From: Styela clava
Lineage: Eukaryota; Chordata; Ascidiacea; Stolidobranchia; Styelidae
Reading direction: 5' to 3'
DNA length: 64,000 nucleotides
Assembly (NCBI RefSeq): GCF_964204865.1
Contig: NC_135262.1
Span: 5,270,001 to 5,334,000, forward strand
Shown here: piece after piece, positions 23,060 to 35,000 of the stretch
How positions within the stretch are numbered: position 1 is the stretch's first letter
Layout: each line of letters starts with the position of its first letter
The notes under the pieces: model-generated
Seen by the model: the letters and a program-made list of their open reading frames with translations, nothing else
Databases searched by the model: none
What the model was told of the DNA's origin: nothing
Position numbers and translations under genes: made by a program

Positions 23060-24074
23060 TTTTATCTATTTTCAACTAACGTTCATGTCTTCTGCCAACG
23101 AATAATCACTTGATTCCCTCTTATCGAGGGCAATCATTTTTGACCAAATTCATGACAATTATGTATATACGAAAAACGAGTTTTTCTTGAATATAATGAA
23201 ATATATCGATTAGGTTTGCCACTATTATTTATCTTGCTACGCTTCAAATATCATTTATTTCGCCAGTATCAAATTTCTTTTATGTATTGTATTATTAATT
23301 TATACAATTCAGTCAATAAATGATAATTAAACTATCGCACAAGGGTTGCTCGCGCAAATGGAATGTTTCATTGTGGTTTCTCTCCACTGGTTACTATTGG
23401 TTCCCAACCGCTGGTCCGTGGACCGGTATCGATTACCAGTTGTGCAGATTTATACCGAACCTCGACTGATTTTGTTGTTTTGTCATTGTTCTATCAACGT
23501 TTTTGTTCCCCCAAAAACTCAAAAGTTACTTTGCTTCATTCGGCGATTTATCTTCCGTCGTTGAATTAGGCGTTTAACAATGATGGAATTGATAGTCGAC
23601 GACGAGTAATCATATACCTCAGGTTCCAACACATCGCGAAAGTGTTTCGCTAATTTACACTATCGTTTAATTAAGACCTAAAAATCTGCACATGCGAGTT
23701 TTTGTCCACATCACCCAAGCATAAAAGTAAATACAAGATCGCTCATTCCAATATTTATACAACTACTGAATACTGATTAAAAATTTAGATTGAACAGGAA
23801 AAAATGGTCAAATTTTTCAACTTTAAATGTCCCACCCAGATATACAAAATCAGATTTGAAATTATTTGAAATAAATTATATATTGAATCATTTTTACTAT
23901 TTCTCGAAGAATCTTCAAAAACAACCAAGTTTTACCGCCTTCTGTCTACGCGCTAGTTTTCATACGATGTCAAGTTATATCTCCGTATATCTGACACTCG
24001 ACCAAAGCCGCAGATGCCAATACAGTAATGTTAATATGAGATTCTATATTTGCATATGGTGTTATTATTGCTAT
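23060..24074. other. Intergenic, no gene seen
   Basis: AT-rich, with no convincing ORF. Sequence near 23398 (ttcccaaccgctggtccgtgg) resembles a hAT left end, but I found no matching right end. Confidence 0.5.
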
Positions 24075-24272
24075 TATGTGTGTACCAGGTCAGGGTTAAG
24101 CTATAACTTAATTCCGATATTCCTCCTTTTAGTTCTATTACGAGTTCGGGGACTGTTTGTGTTAGCCAAGTGAATATGCCCCCTTCTGTAGGTTTCAGTC
24201 CCTAATACTTGATGTAAAGTAAGCGAACAAAATTAGTTACCTCCATATTGGTACACACACTTTTGGAGTGCC
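24075..24272 (+). mobile_element. MITE, 'CTCCCG-AAGTATG' family, left end truncated
   Basis: Family core attacgagttcggggactg ... cgaacaaaattagttacctc and the right terminus ggagtgcc. The left terminus with the tactccc motif is missing. Confidence 0.7.
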
Positions 24273-25584
24273 CATCAAAGTACGTTAGTCAAACACAGAT
24301 CACTATTTACTGTTTCAATAATTTAAATAATTGTCGGTCCGCGAGGTAATTTTCTTTTACTTTAGAACATATCTTTATTTTTATACGATCATTCCACTCC
24401 GAACAAGGCCCTGTACAAGCAACCACTGGCATCTCACTATATGTAAGGTGCTACTGTTATTTGGAAATACCGGAAACTTTCCGTTTCGGCATTGCCTACT
24501 CAATTTCTTACACCCTGGGTGAGGTTTGGGGGACATGGGGCTCAATCGCGAAATGTGGAATCTGTGGTTAGTATTTTCTGTTTCTTTAATTTCAACAACT
24601 TGTGGCCCCTCCGCAAAGTAATTTCATTTTATGTTACAGAACCGTCGAAGTAGAAAGATTGGGACATTAGATTAAAAGTCAGTAAAACGCACTAACGGAC
24701 ATGGAAATAGCAATACTTGAATAACACCAACCACGTCGATCGAATTCTAGTTTGAAAAAAACTAGATAGAACAAGAGAGAGAGCAGCACGCTAACAATAC
24801 TGGATTATTAAATGTTCATGTCTCAAATATAAATTGTGTGGCACTGCGGATATTATGTAGCTAACTAACGGAAATAGAATAATATTTCATACTCATGATA
24901 TCTTTAAGCATCAGTGTTCTAATAACTTTTAGTAAAAAAAAAAAGATCAAGCCCAGCTGAAGAAAATACAATTTTGAAACGTTTCGAAATCGTGTATACA
25001 TTGAATATATGTTTACATTTTAAAACGCACCTATTTCTTTTTACGATACGGTTATACAATTTATGAAGACACAGTTAGTTTCAAAAAGAAACCATCACCA
25101 TATGTATTTAATTATCGGTTGAACGAAAATGCAAACGCAAAAGCAAGGTACTCGGCTTATTTTGGTGAACGCGACTCGCATAGAAAAGCGTACTACCAAT
25201 CAAACTTTTCCCAATTTACCTTTTGAGACCACAAATCGAATTATATCGAGGTTTAAAAATAACGTTAAACGCCTTTAAGCCGCTTGAACACGACGACGAT
25301 CATGTGTCAGCTAGTTTAATTTTGGTAAATTTGCAAAGTGGCAACGCCTTTCGTTCTTAACATGCATTTAAAAATTACACCTAATAAACTGGTATTTAAC
25401 AGTATATATAACTCAAATAAACGCAAGAATATTTAGTTCAATCTGCAACGAACTCATATACTAAACTCGGTTTCAACCAGACATTGAACGCAAGAATTGA
25501 TATGGTATTGATATAATTCACAGGTATTGATTATTCACAACTATTGATAATGCTAAATTGCATACATATAACATCCACTTTATT
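24273..25584. other. Intergenic, no gene seen
   Basis: No supported ORF. The stretch 24470-24540 is similar to 47275-47345 inside intron 5 of WAP-EGF gene 3, so both belong to an unidentified dispersed repeat. Confidence 0.5.
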
Positions 25585-25795
25585 GGTACTCCCATAATGT
25601 GTGTACCAGGTTAGAGTTAGGCCATAATTTTTTCCGATTTCCTTATTTCAGTTCTATTACGAGTTCTGGGACTGCCTGTATTAGCAAAGTGAATATCCCC
25701 CTGTCCAAAGGTTTTAGGCTTTTTACACAACTTGATGTAAAGTAGGCGAACAAAATTGGTTAACTCTATATTGGTACACATACTTATGGAGCGCC
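25585..25795 (+). mobile_element. MITE, 'CTCCCG-AAGTATG' family, near full length
   Basis: Starts GGTACTCCCATAATGTGTG and ends CATACTTATGGAGCGCC with the family core between. No clear target duplication. Confidence 0.78.
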
Positions 25796-26338
25796 CCTTT
25801 GTCAATAGTCGTTTTGGGAGCTTACTGTTGAGCTTTGAAAATAATTTGTCTATTAATGTCAGAAACTTTATTCCACAAAAATTAACATATAATTCACTGA
25901 TATTAATTTTTCCGCAACTACTGAATAGCATTAAAACATACATAAAACATCTATAAACTTTCTTATGATGACTTGAGCAGCAGTATTTTTTAATTCTCAG
26001 TTCAGTTTTAAAAATAATTTCGCGCGTCAGTGTCAGCAATTTTATTTCAATATTTCGACGGGGCAACCTGTAATCCTGGCACAATTCAGCATAATCATGG
26101 AACCAAATCATTTTTTACTCATTCTATAAATAAATCAACTTAGATTTAGTGATAAGATATTTAGTTACGGTTACGTACGGGTTGACGAATATAACTAATT
26201 GCTAACAGTCAAAAGTTATTAAAATTTTCGTTTTTTCTTTTGTATTAAAGTAAAAATAAATCGCCGATGAGCTGCGTTTCGTTCAATAAACAGAAAACAA
26301 ATTGACATAAAAATAATCAAAAATAAATCGGAAAAGTA

Positions 26339-26348
26339 GTATATAAAT
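26339..26348 (+). promoter_or_regulatory. Possible TATA box upstream of WAP-EGF gene 1
   Basis: GTATATAAAT lies about 330 bp before the ATG at 26672. The distance requires a long 5' UTR or a 5' UTR intron, so this is only a candidate. Confidence 0.3.
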
Positions 26349-26671
26349 TGCTGTGTTACCAGTTTTGAATCAATTCGAACAGTTTTGGGCTCTATAACTT
26401 TGTGACTAGCTTGCCTTAGCGATAATAAGCGTTGAAATTTATCGACCGGCGCACAAGTAATAACGTAAGCAAGGATTAAACTTCGAATTTTAGATGGGAT
26501 ATTGCTCTATGTTCCACTAAATTACTCCTTATATTAAATAGTTCGATTAGTCCTACCGTTTGACAAAAAACAATGTCAATTTTACGCTGATTTTGTGATT
26601 CTCACTTATGACTGTGATTATATTTAATAGAATATTCTACATAATTAATAAGTGAATTTTAAATCGTGAAA

Positions 26672-29600
26672 ATGGCAAATTATAAGACTTTCCTTCTGGC
26701 GTTCGCTAGCTTGCTTTTCAATGAAATTGAACTGAACGAAGGTATGTATATTTCAATCTCAATTTTTTCCTTTTCTGAAAATAATCTAGAATCGACTGAA
26801 CAAGCGGGTTTAAAATGAATTTAGAGCTTTTTGAAAAGCAAAATATTTTAAACTAACACAAGATAAATTTTTAAAACACCTGAGAGCTTGCAATTTCATT
26901 TCTGTCGTTATAGAATTTAATTCCAATTTGAATACGATGCATAGCTTCAATTTAGTTCCGAGTTTCAAGTAACGACTCCGAAAGTACTTAGTAAAATAAT
27001 ACAATCTAAAATGCTGAAATTTTTAAAGTCATTTTCTCGCTAATCCTATAGAAGTACGAGAAATAAAGTTTGCGTTTATTAGTATTATTATTGTAGTAAA
27101 CTTTCATTTTATGTTTATTCATGTTATTTTCATTTTGTTATGCGCATGAATGAAAGATATCAAAAATTAAACTGCAAATCCCCAGTGCCCACGACCATGA
27201 GTAATTTTAGATAATTTATATTCCAAATAATACTTCTAACTAATCTAATCAATATTTATAGCGCAAACCAACAGGCTCTGTCCTGATCCATATTAACTAA
27301 TATATAAACCTGCTTTGTATTTAGCCCAATGCAATCCTAATCCATGTCAGAACGCAGGGGTGTGTATTCCAAGAGGAGATGATTTTCAATGTATCTGCGA
27401 ATTTCCGCGGTTTGGAAAGACTTGCACTGACAGTATGTATTATTAATTTTTGAACTGTCATCAAATACTTATTATATATTGGCAATAAATTCTAGTGAAT
27501 CTAATTGATTAAACGATTAGTAAGTAAGTAGCCTAGTAATAACGAAACGGAGCACAAATAGCCTGGTTTAGTGTAAAACGAGGGTTTACGGTGCGGTCTG
27601 TAAACTATACCAAGTTGAATTCTTCGAATCATTTTTATGAAGTTAGACGTGAGCGGGTTGGTTGCCCAATTTTTAAGCGGAATAACACGCTCAAAAATGA
27701 ATATTTATCGCTAATGATTGAATATTGAACATTTGAACTGGCGGCGTTATAGAGTTGCGCCAGATTAGCAGGTTCGTGAAACAAGGTTTTGAAAGCTGGT
27801 AAACGGAAAATGATCTTGTTACCATCGTAAAAGATTGACGACCCCGGGTATGGTCCCCTGAATAGCTACGTGATTAGGTAGTGTCGTTTCCCATATGTGA
27901 TGTTAGTTATTTTCATACAAAGAATCTTGATAACAAATAAAATATTCAACCTACGCTTTACATATGTTGAAGGTATAATACTTTAATATTGAAATCGACG
28001 AATCGTATAATCTGTTTTTTCTTCAGTTTGTGCAGAGTGTCTCGATCCCAAATGTCCTGCAAATACAAATATAGGACAGTGCTCAATTCAATGTACAAAT
28101 TCTAGGACTTGTTCTGGAGATAGAATATGTTGTGCAGACGGCAACTGTGGAACAGTGTGTTTCAGTGCCTGTGATTCCAGTCCTTGTAAAAATGGCGGAA
28201 GGTGTTTGACAAGGGCAGTGGATGCATTCCAGTGTGAATGCACTGCAGGATTCACTGGAACTACATGTGAAGAGCGTGAGTATATCCAGAGGACCGCGAG
28301 AACCCACTCTTGGGTTATTGAACCAGGACCTCCTGTAGTATGCGCACAACCTGAACTCAGGTTGTGTACCAGATTACGGTTCAGGTTATGCGACATCTTG
28401 GTGCGCATACTTCAGGAGCACCACGAACCCGTTCTTGTTTTTTGTTTTAGACGTTAGACGGACTACGGGGTTACGAGCAACGCCGCTGAAAATCAGCGGT
28501 ATATGTGTCGTTTGAAAAATTATGTATTAGATTTATGTAACGCATGGGTTACAGGGTGATCGCCAGGAAAACAGAAAATTTGTCAAACAGCTATTTATTT
28601 TTACAAAGAATAACTTTTCAAAAAATTTTAAAGACATAAGTTATATTACACTCATAGATGCTCAAAGAGTTGCACTTCAGAACATTATCTCAATCTAGAA
28701 GTCCAAACTCGTGCAGCGTTTTGAAGATTAACTCGTGGGATATGGTTTCAATGAAATCTTATACGCATTTTATTCGTGATCTCATCTGACTTTCAAATTT
28801 TCTGATTTTCTAGCGACCACCCTATTAATGCAGTATACGCAGTGGCATACAGCATTTTCTGGAATAAGGAAACGTGTTGTTTGGGAGTTCGATACAAAGA
28901 GAATCCGCCCTGAAAAATTGTGAATCACACCACTGCACCTGAGCATCTCTAATATAGTCTTAATGTGATGAACTTTATTATGAATATCGTTTAACCTTAC
29001 TGTCCATATTGAGACAAAAAAACGCAAAATTGTAAAGAAGAGTTGGATATCTCAGCAGCGACTTATATAATCGGTGAGACTCATCTGAACCTTTCGGCGA
29101 CCCTAAGTTTAATATAGCCTCCAGACCAGCCACATGCTTTTCTTCACACAAAAATGTTTTTTCTTCAGCTGTCATAACTGATCCTTGCAATCCGTCACCA
29201 TGTAAAAACAATGGGATATGTCAAACCAACGGACAAGATTTCACATGCCAATGCCGTTTTGGATTCAAAGGACGTTTATGTGAAAGACGAAACAGTAAGT
29301 GTATACATTCGTTAGGCCAGGGGTTTCCGACCTTTAGTCTCTCGTTTACTCCTACGCAAAAGTAAAAGTTTACCACAACCCATTTTTTTATGGAAATATA
29401 AAAATCTGCAGCGCTGGGGTAGACAGTCTCACCATCATTCAAAATAGAACGTTGTAATCTCATACTTGGCCACGTTTGGCCATGCACCTAAAGGAAATCC
29501 GTACTCTATTCGTGTAGTAGAGAGAAGTATGAATTTCGCAAAGCAGTATTTTGAATTTCTTAAGAAAATTTTCATGCACAAGTGTAATGACGTCTTTCAT

Positions 29601-30076
29601 AGCGTTTGCTCATATTACTTCGATTCACTATCGTTTATAAAGTGACGAGAGCTCACTGCGATATTTCGCAGGCCACAATAATAGACGTATGTCTCGACAA
29701 AATAACCTTAAATCTTGCTACGAACTTAAATTCAAATAGAAATAAACAAAAGCCTTATTTTGTTAAATTTTTTGTCAACATAAATTTGGATAAATGTTTA
29801 AATTTGTTCAATACATTACTTGCCCATTCAAGTAGGCTACACTTCATATAGTAAATTACACAAAATCTTTTCCAACCAGGTGCCAGATCCCGATGTCAGT
29901 ATTGGTGGCTCCCTGAAGTTCCCTGCAGGCCGAAGTTGTGTGATGATTCTCCATGCAGCCTATTACCACAGTTGACCTGCAAAATTGATAGATGCGGACG
30001 TTGTAAGGCTCGCTTCTACAATCGTTTTGGTTTTGAAGTCCCTTGTACTTGGCGTCATCAATTTGGGCTGTTTTAA
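26672..30076 (+). CDS. Secreted WAP-EGF protein 1 (EGF-WAP-EGF-EGF-Cys motif)
   Basis: Five exons, all phase 1-1: 26672-26741, 27325-27432, 28027-28275, 29169-29294, 29880-30076; 249 residues. Exon 1 is a signal peptide (MANYKTFLLAFASLLFN). Exon 2 is an EGF domain (CNPNPCQNAGVCIP to CICEFPRFGKTC). Exon 3 joins a WAP four-disulfide core with eight Cys (CPANTNIGQC, CSGDRICC, GNCGTVC) to an EGF. Exon 4 is a third EGF. Exon 5 ends in a Cys-rich motif, CDDSPC ... CGRCKARFYNRFG. WAP domains are often protease inhibitors, EGF domains protein-binding; the actual role is unknown. First of three tandem paralogues; shares its 3' UTR sequence with gene 2. The start is the only in-frame ATG before the hydrophobic stretch. 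Confidence 0.85.
28327..28423 (+). mobile_element. Short (97-bp) MITE of the 'CTCCCG-AAGTATG' family in intron 3 of gene 1
   Basis: Nearly palindromic: GGACCTCCTGTAGTATGCGC at the left and, inverted, GGTGCTCCTGAAGTATGCGC at the right, with a cctgaactcagg centre. Flanks ttgaacca/acgaaccc agree at 6 of 8 bases. It lies 51 bp after the exon 3 donor. Confidence 0.75.
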
Positions 30077-30111
30077 AAGTGAAAATCCATTTGAAGTCAT
30101 CTATTCCTCTG

Positions 30112-30117
30112 AATAAA
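30112..30117 (+). terminator. Poly(A) signal of WAP-EGF gene 1
   Basis: AATAAA 36 bp past the stop, inside a block (tctgaataaatttgatgctt) that is also present at the same place in gene 2. Confidence 0.7.
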
Positions 30118-31489
30118 TTTGATGCTTTCGGCTATCGTTTGCTTTGTCTCTTTTGTATATAAATTTATTTAATATAGTTTCCATGAAGTGCAATTCGTCA
30201 TACCCGATGATTAGACACCGACAGGCATAAATGTACAGTGTGAGCAAATAGGTCGCAGATTTTGACGGGCTTTATTACGTTCCATAGCAGTGGCGAAAAT
30301 TTTGTATGACGTAGTCAGGAAGGACATACTAAAAATTGTTGAATCTCGCCCACAAGAATTTTTATGATAGACTAAACCAATGGTCGGCAAACTGCAGCCC
30401 GCGGGCCAAATGATGCACAAAACACATTTTTTGTGGAGTTGAGAGGAGTTGTTGAGATATGCTCAGCGTTAACTTCCTATTTCCACAGTTATTCAGTGAT
30501 CTGTTGTATACCTGTCAATCAATTCGTTTTTTCTTTGTTAAACAGTTACCGGGAGTGTCGCGCGTTTGGACGTCACTAGGTAGAGAGAGAGGGAGAGAGA
30601 GAGTGATTTATTATTCGTCAACCACATAACACAATCATGATATATAACTAGGAAAGTAATAGGAAATAAAAAAGATGGGAACGATTGTCAAATATATGGA
30701 TACTGTATGCAATCTGTCACACAGTAGCCTACCGGCACCGTATCGCAGCTGAACAGCAGACGTGAACTTTTGCGGAAGAGGAAGCGATACAAAAAGCACA
30801 ATTTTCAATTTCATCAGCACAAGTAGCAAGCCAAAATTTGAAAATAATGGGTCCAATCAGAAGATTACACTTAATCTAAATTACTAATTTGCATTTACCA
30901 TTAGGTGGAACCCATGCTTCTTTATCGAATAATAAGATTTCCTCATTCCCAATTCAAAGCTTCCAAATTACAGCCGTATTATGGCAACAATGCCTCCTGC
31001 AAAAATAATTCGTATTCGGCGAGCGTTGGTGAGTTTCTCCATAACGACATAAGATGAAACAACGCCGAGAGGGTGAACAAAATGATTCGCACATTTTCGA
31101 TGCGCTAGCGTTCTGTAATCAAAACGACACACACAAATCAGTATATATACTACTTTATGCCATTCTTATTATTTTAAATACGGAAGCAATATCGAATAGA
31201 TAGGCTAGAATTGACGGGCATACGGTTCCAGCGTCATTTGAATGAGTCTGTTTTACACTCATCTTCGATTGAAATCGAGTGCTGAAAAGGTCGAAATCGA
31301 ATGGAACTGTTGATGGAACAAATGAAAAAAATGAAAATTTTTTCTCAGTTGTTAAATAGTCTTGATATTTTTCGATGATTTATGATAGGGAAATTTCTTC
31401 TTTAGGATAAACGAGCTTTCTCACTCGCTTATTAAATCTTTTATGACCATACCGTTTATTTTTATTGCTTCGCTTTTGTTTATGCGTGT
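30118..31489. other. Intergenic spacer between WAP-EGF genes 1 and 2
   Basis: No gene seen. A hAT-like left end (caatggtcggcaaactgcag at 30380) is present without a paired right end. A purine microsatellite (agagagaggg type) occupies about 30580-30604. Confidence 0.5.
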
Positions 31490-32055
31490 GCTTCCGTGTT
31501 CGTGAAATATTTGACAGCTCAATTTGATCCCCATGTAAGATAAGACTGCTTTTAGTCATTATCAACAAACCACATTTAATTGTGCTTACGACTTATTTTG
31601 GCCATTATAACTCAACTTACGAGTTTGAAATTTTACGAGTACTAAAATTAACATCGCCACAGGCTAATTGTCCCTGCAATTCGATCTGTCAAAGCACAAC
31701 CCGGTACAAAAAATTCGCGTTATTTAGCAGAAGCTACAGCAAAAAATAAACAAGAACCGATTAATAAAGATATCTTTAACTTGTCAGTCTATCGCGGTAG
31801 ATGCAGATATTCGTCTAAGTAGCCTACTATGATACTAAACCAAATATTGCGATTATTAATTGTTAAATTGTTGCGATTATTAAATTATTATTACAATATT
31901 AAAAATTGTAAAATCACAATAATAATAAATAATTAAATAAAAAGAATATCCTACAGACAGTAATCAATTTTTATTATTAAACTAAAGACAGGGTAAACCA
32001 TTTAGTAGATCTTTGTATAAGTATAGTCAACCCGAAGAAAAAGTTGGACAGCGTC
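31490..32055 (+). promoter_or_regulatory. Duplicated 5' flank of WAP-EGF gene 2
   Basis: Similar to 42160-43034 upstream of gene 3: shared blocks include gaaatatttgacagct, tttagtcattatcaac and caccacattaattgtgc-like sequence. A conserved block of about 58 bp ends at each ATG (tagatctttgta ... gaaaaagttgga). Promoter activity is inferred from position and conservation; no clear TATA box at a normal distance, only tttgtataag in gene 2. Confidence 0.55.
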
Positions 32056-35000
32056 ATGTACTCGATGTTGTATACTTTGTTGGTCTGCAGTACCATATCT
32101 ATGAAGTCTATATCAGGTACAGGCCTAGTGCACGGGTGGGTAACATACGGCCCGCGGGCCGCGTCCGGCCCGCGACGAGATTTTGACCGGCCCGCGGACT
32201 GTATCCAACCACACTCTGTAATGTGGTCCGACGCATCATTCCTGAAAGTTGCCGATCGCTCTACTCTCACCGCACTGTCAGTGCGAGCTGGTGAAATAAA
32301 CAATTGTCTTAATGAACAAACAATGGACCTTTCTCCGACCTCTGGCCCCCGAAAATATTTTCTTCTACTTTACCATTGCAAACTTGTCGGGGCTTATTTT
32401 AAGAGTGGTTTCGCGAGTTGGCGCTTGTAAAATGGGGTACGGTATGTGATTGAAACCATCATTATGATTCATCGCATAGCCTACAACAATATGTTTTTTG
32501 AAAGTACCGGTAAATACTTTTGGCCTGGTCTATCACAGTTATTTCTACACTAATTTTTTATTACTGCAAATAAAGGTCCATTGCGTTAGTACACTTTTTA
32601 AACAACCAATATAAGGTCAAGGCAGAGAGCGTTGTAAACCAGTAAACATTCCCCACTACTGTTATCAGATATATTTAGATTCTAAATATAAATAGATTTT
32701 AGAAATTAGATTCATTATTAATATTAGGTTTTATTAACCATGAAATATCCCAAGAAACGTAAAATTGACAGAGAGTGTCCAGCATTTAACAAAATTGGAT
32801 ACGAAGTATTTTTTGTGATAATCCGGCCCGCCGAGGACTTCATTCTCCCACATTTAGCCTGCCGACTAGAAAAGTTGCCCACCCTTGGCCTAGTGGTTAA
32901 CAAAGCTTTGAACTCAACTAGGGCTTGGCATTTTGAATCGAAATTGTAGATAATTCGAATCGGTTCATAGCAAAATTTCGAATCACTGCCATCTTTTTTA
33001 TTTCCACCAATGGTCGAGGTGAATTTCTCAATTTTTTTTTATTGAAGCAATATTTTTTCAACGCAATTCTGCTGTATGACTATTTTCTGTAGTGATGTAT
33101 TGATAAAAACGTGTTTTTATTGTGTGTGATCGTTCAGCTATTTGTACGAATGATGTATTCCATGTTTTCAATAATTCACATGTTGACAGGACCGATTAGA
33201 ATAAAAAAAGTCGCATACAATTACATATCTCCCATTGATTCCGAAATATTCGAGATTCGATTCGGAAAAAAATATTCGATTCGATTCTGAAATCATCAGG
33301 TATTTGAAAATGCCCAGCACTAGACTCAATTTTGATGTCACCGCAGCTTACAGATAAAATCCCATTCAAATACCCCACGCGGGACGCACTAAATTACTTT
33401 ACCAATACCAACGCCAAAACAGGAAGAGTCCGGTCCTTACAAAGCGTAGCATCTCTTTGCGCTGCAAAATATATTTATAATTGAAGCGCTTGCATGTGGT
33501 GTGCAAATCTGAAAGAAACATTAAATGTAAACTCATGGTCGTTACCCCATAACGAGTTGGCGTTTCTTTGTGTTGCGTAAAGTGTTTTACAAAAATCTTA
33601 AAGAAAAAGATAAATTATAATAAAATTTTAAATACGAATTGCACTATCAAACGGTGCATGTTCCTGCTCTGAATGGAATCATTACTGAACTAATTAGGCT
33701 CGTTGGTTCAATTAATGTCTAGAGCAGGGTCGTCCAACCAGTGGTCCGCCGAAGAGTTCCGAGTGGCCCGCGCACTATTTTTCGAAATTAAATAACTAAA
33801 CTCAACCCGATGTATCCCACAAATTTGAGCCACAATTGACACCTCCCATAAAAATTAGGAAAATAATAATCAAATAATTATACCTCGTCGTTCAAACGTG
33901 CGTGAGACATGACTAAATTCGAAGCATCGCTTTCAATTTACTCCTGCACTAGTTAGCACTGATTTGTCTATTTCATCCTGTTGTATTCAACCTCCGTATA
34001 CAACAAGCCCTGAATTTTATATAGGGCAAGTCGTGTTTTGTTATTTTGGTTTGTTTGTTTCGGGTTGGACCGCGAGTTTTGCTCAACAAAATCGAAAGTT
34101 ATTGTGCGATCATTGGTCGAGAAAATTATAGGAATAAATTTGCAACCCAAATTTAATTCATTATGATTATTATCTTTCGAGTAGAGTTTGATCACCCTTA
34201 CACAGTAAAATAAAAATTGTACAGTACAATATCTTTGCTACTGGCTTTTTTTGCGTTGAATGAAACGCAAATTCTAACGTAATTTAGAACTGGTATATAT
34301 ATATATATATATATATTCAAGTTTGTGGCCCGCAATGAGTTTCCTCACCTAAAATGACCCGCGGCACTAAAAAGGTTGGGCATGCCTGGCCTAGAGGTAT
34401 CTTTTTTATGATTGCATCGTGGCATATAACGTAATACTTTATAGGTCTAATTTTATTCAAAAAAAAAATTTATTTTTGTCACATATGGTAGTATTTCACC
34501 AGTTGAGCCCACAAATATTTAGTTCACCGCGTCCTCAGAACTTGTTACCTAGGTGCTTCCGTAGTATGTGCACCAAGATGGCGCAAAACCTGAACACAGT
34601 AAGTGTACCACGTTTGAGTTCAGGTTGTCCGCCATCTTGGTGCACATACTACCGGAGCGCCGTTATGTTATACTGTATTTTAGCAATCACGGACAATATG
34701 CGAACTGGTCGCTTTGAGTCAATTGAATTTATTGGACAAGAAGTGTACCTATTAATCGTTTTGTTATTATGGTTCTGTTGTTGTTAGTATTTCTTTTCTT
34801 CTTATTATTATGAAAAAATCGCTTCTATTTCATAACTGGACCAATTGCTTCGAAATTTTCATTGTTTAAAGATTTTCTTTTTCGCAAGAAGACTTTTACT
34901 TTTATTCATTTGAAACATTACTGTGAGTTCTATGGGATTCGGTTTTTCGTGTGTGTGTGATGACGTCATCAAAATTGCGCATCTCGTGGCTGATCCGCCG

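Noticed and set aside
28083..28408. Minus-strand ORFs over WAP-EGF gene 1 exon 3
   Set aside because: Antisense shadows of a cysteine-rich exon.
32044..32430. 128-aa ORF from the gene 2 signal-peptide exon
   Set aside because: It reads through the splice donor at 32117 into the hAT element; the spliced form is favoured.
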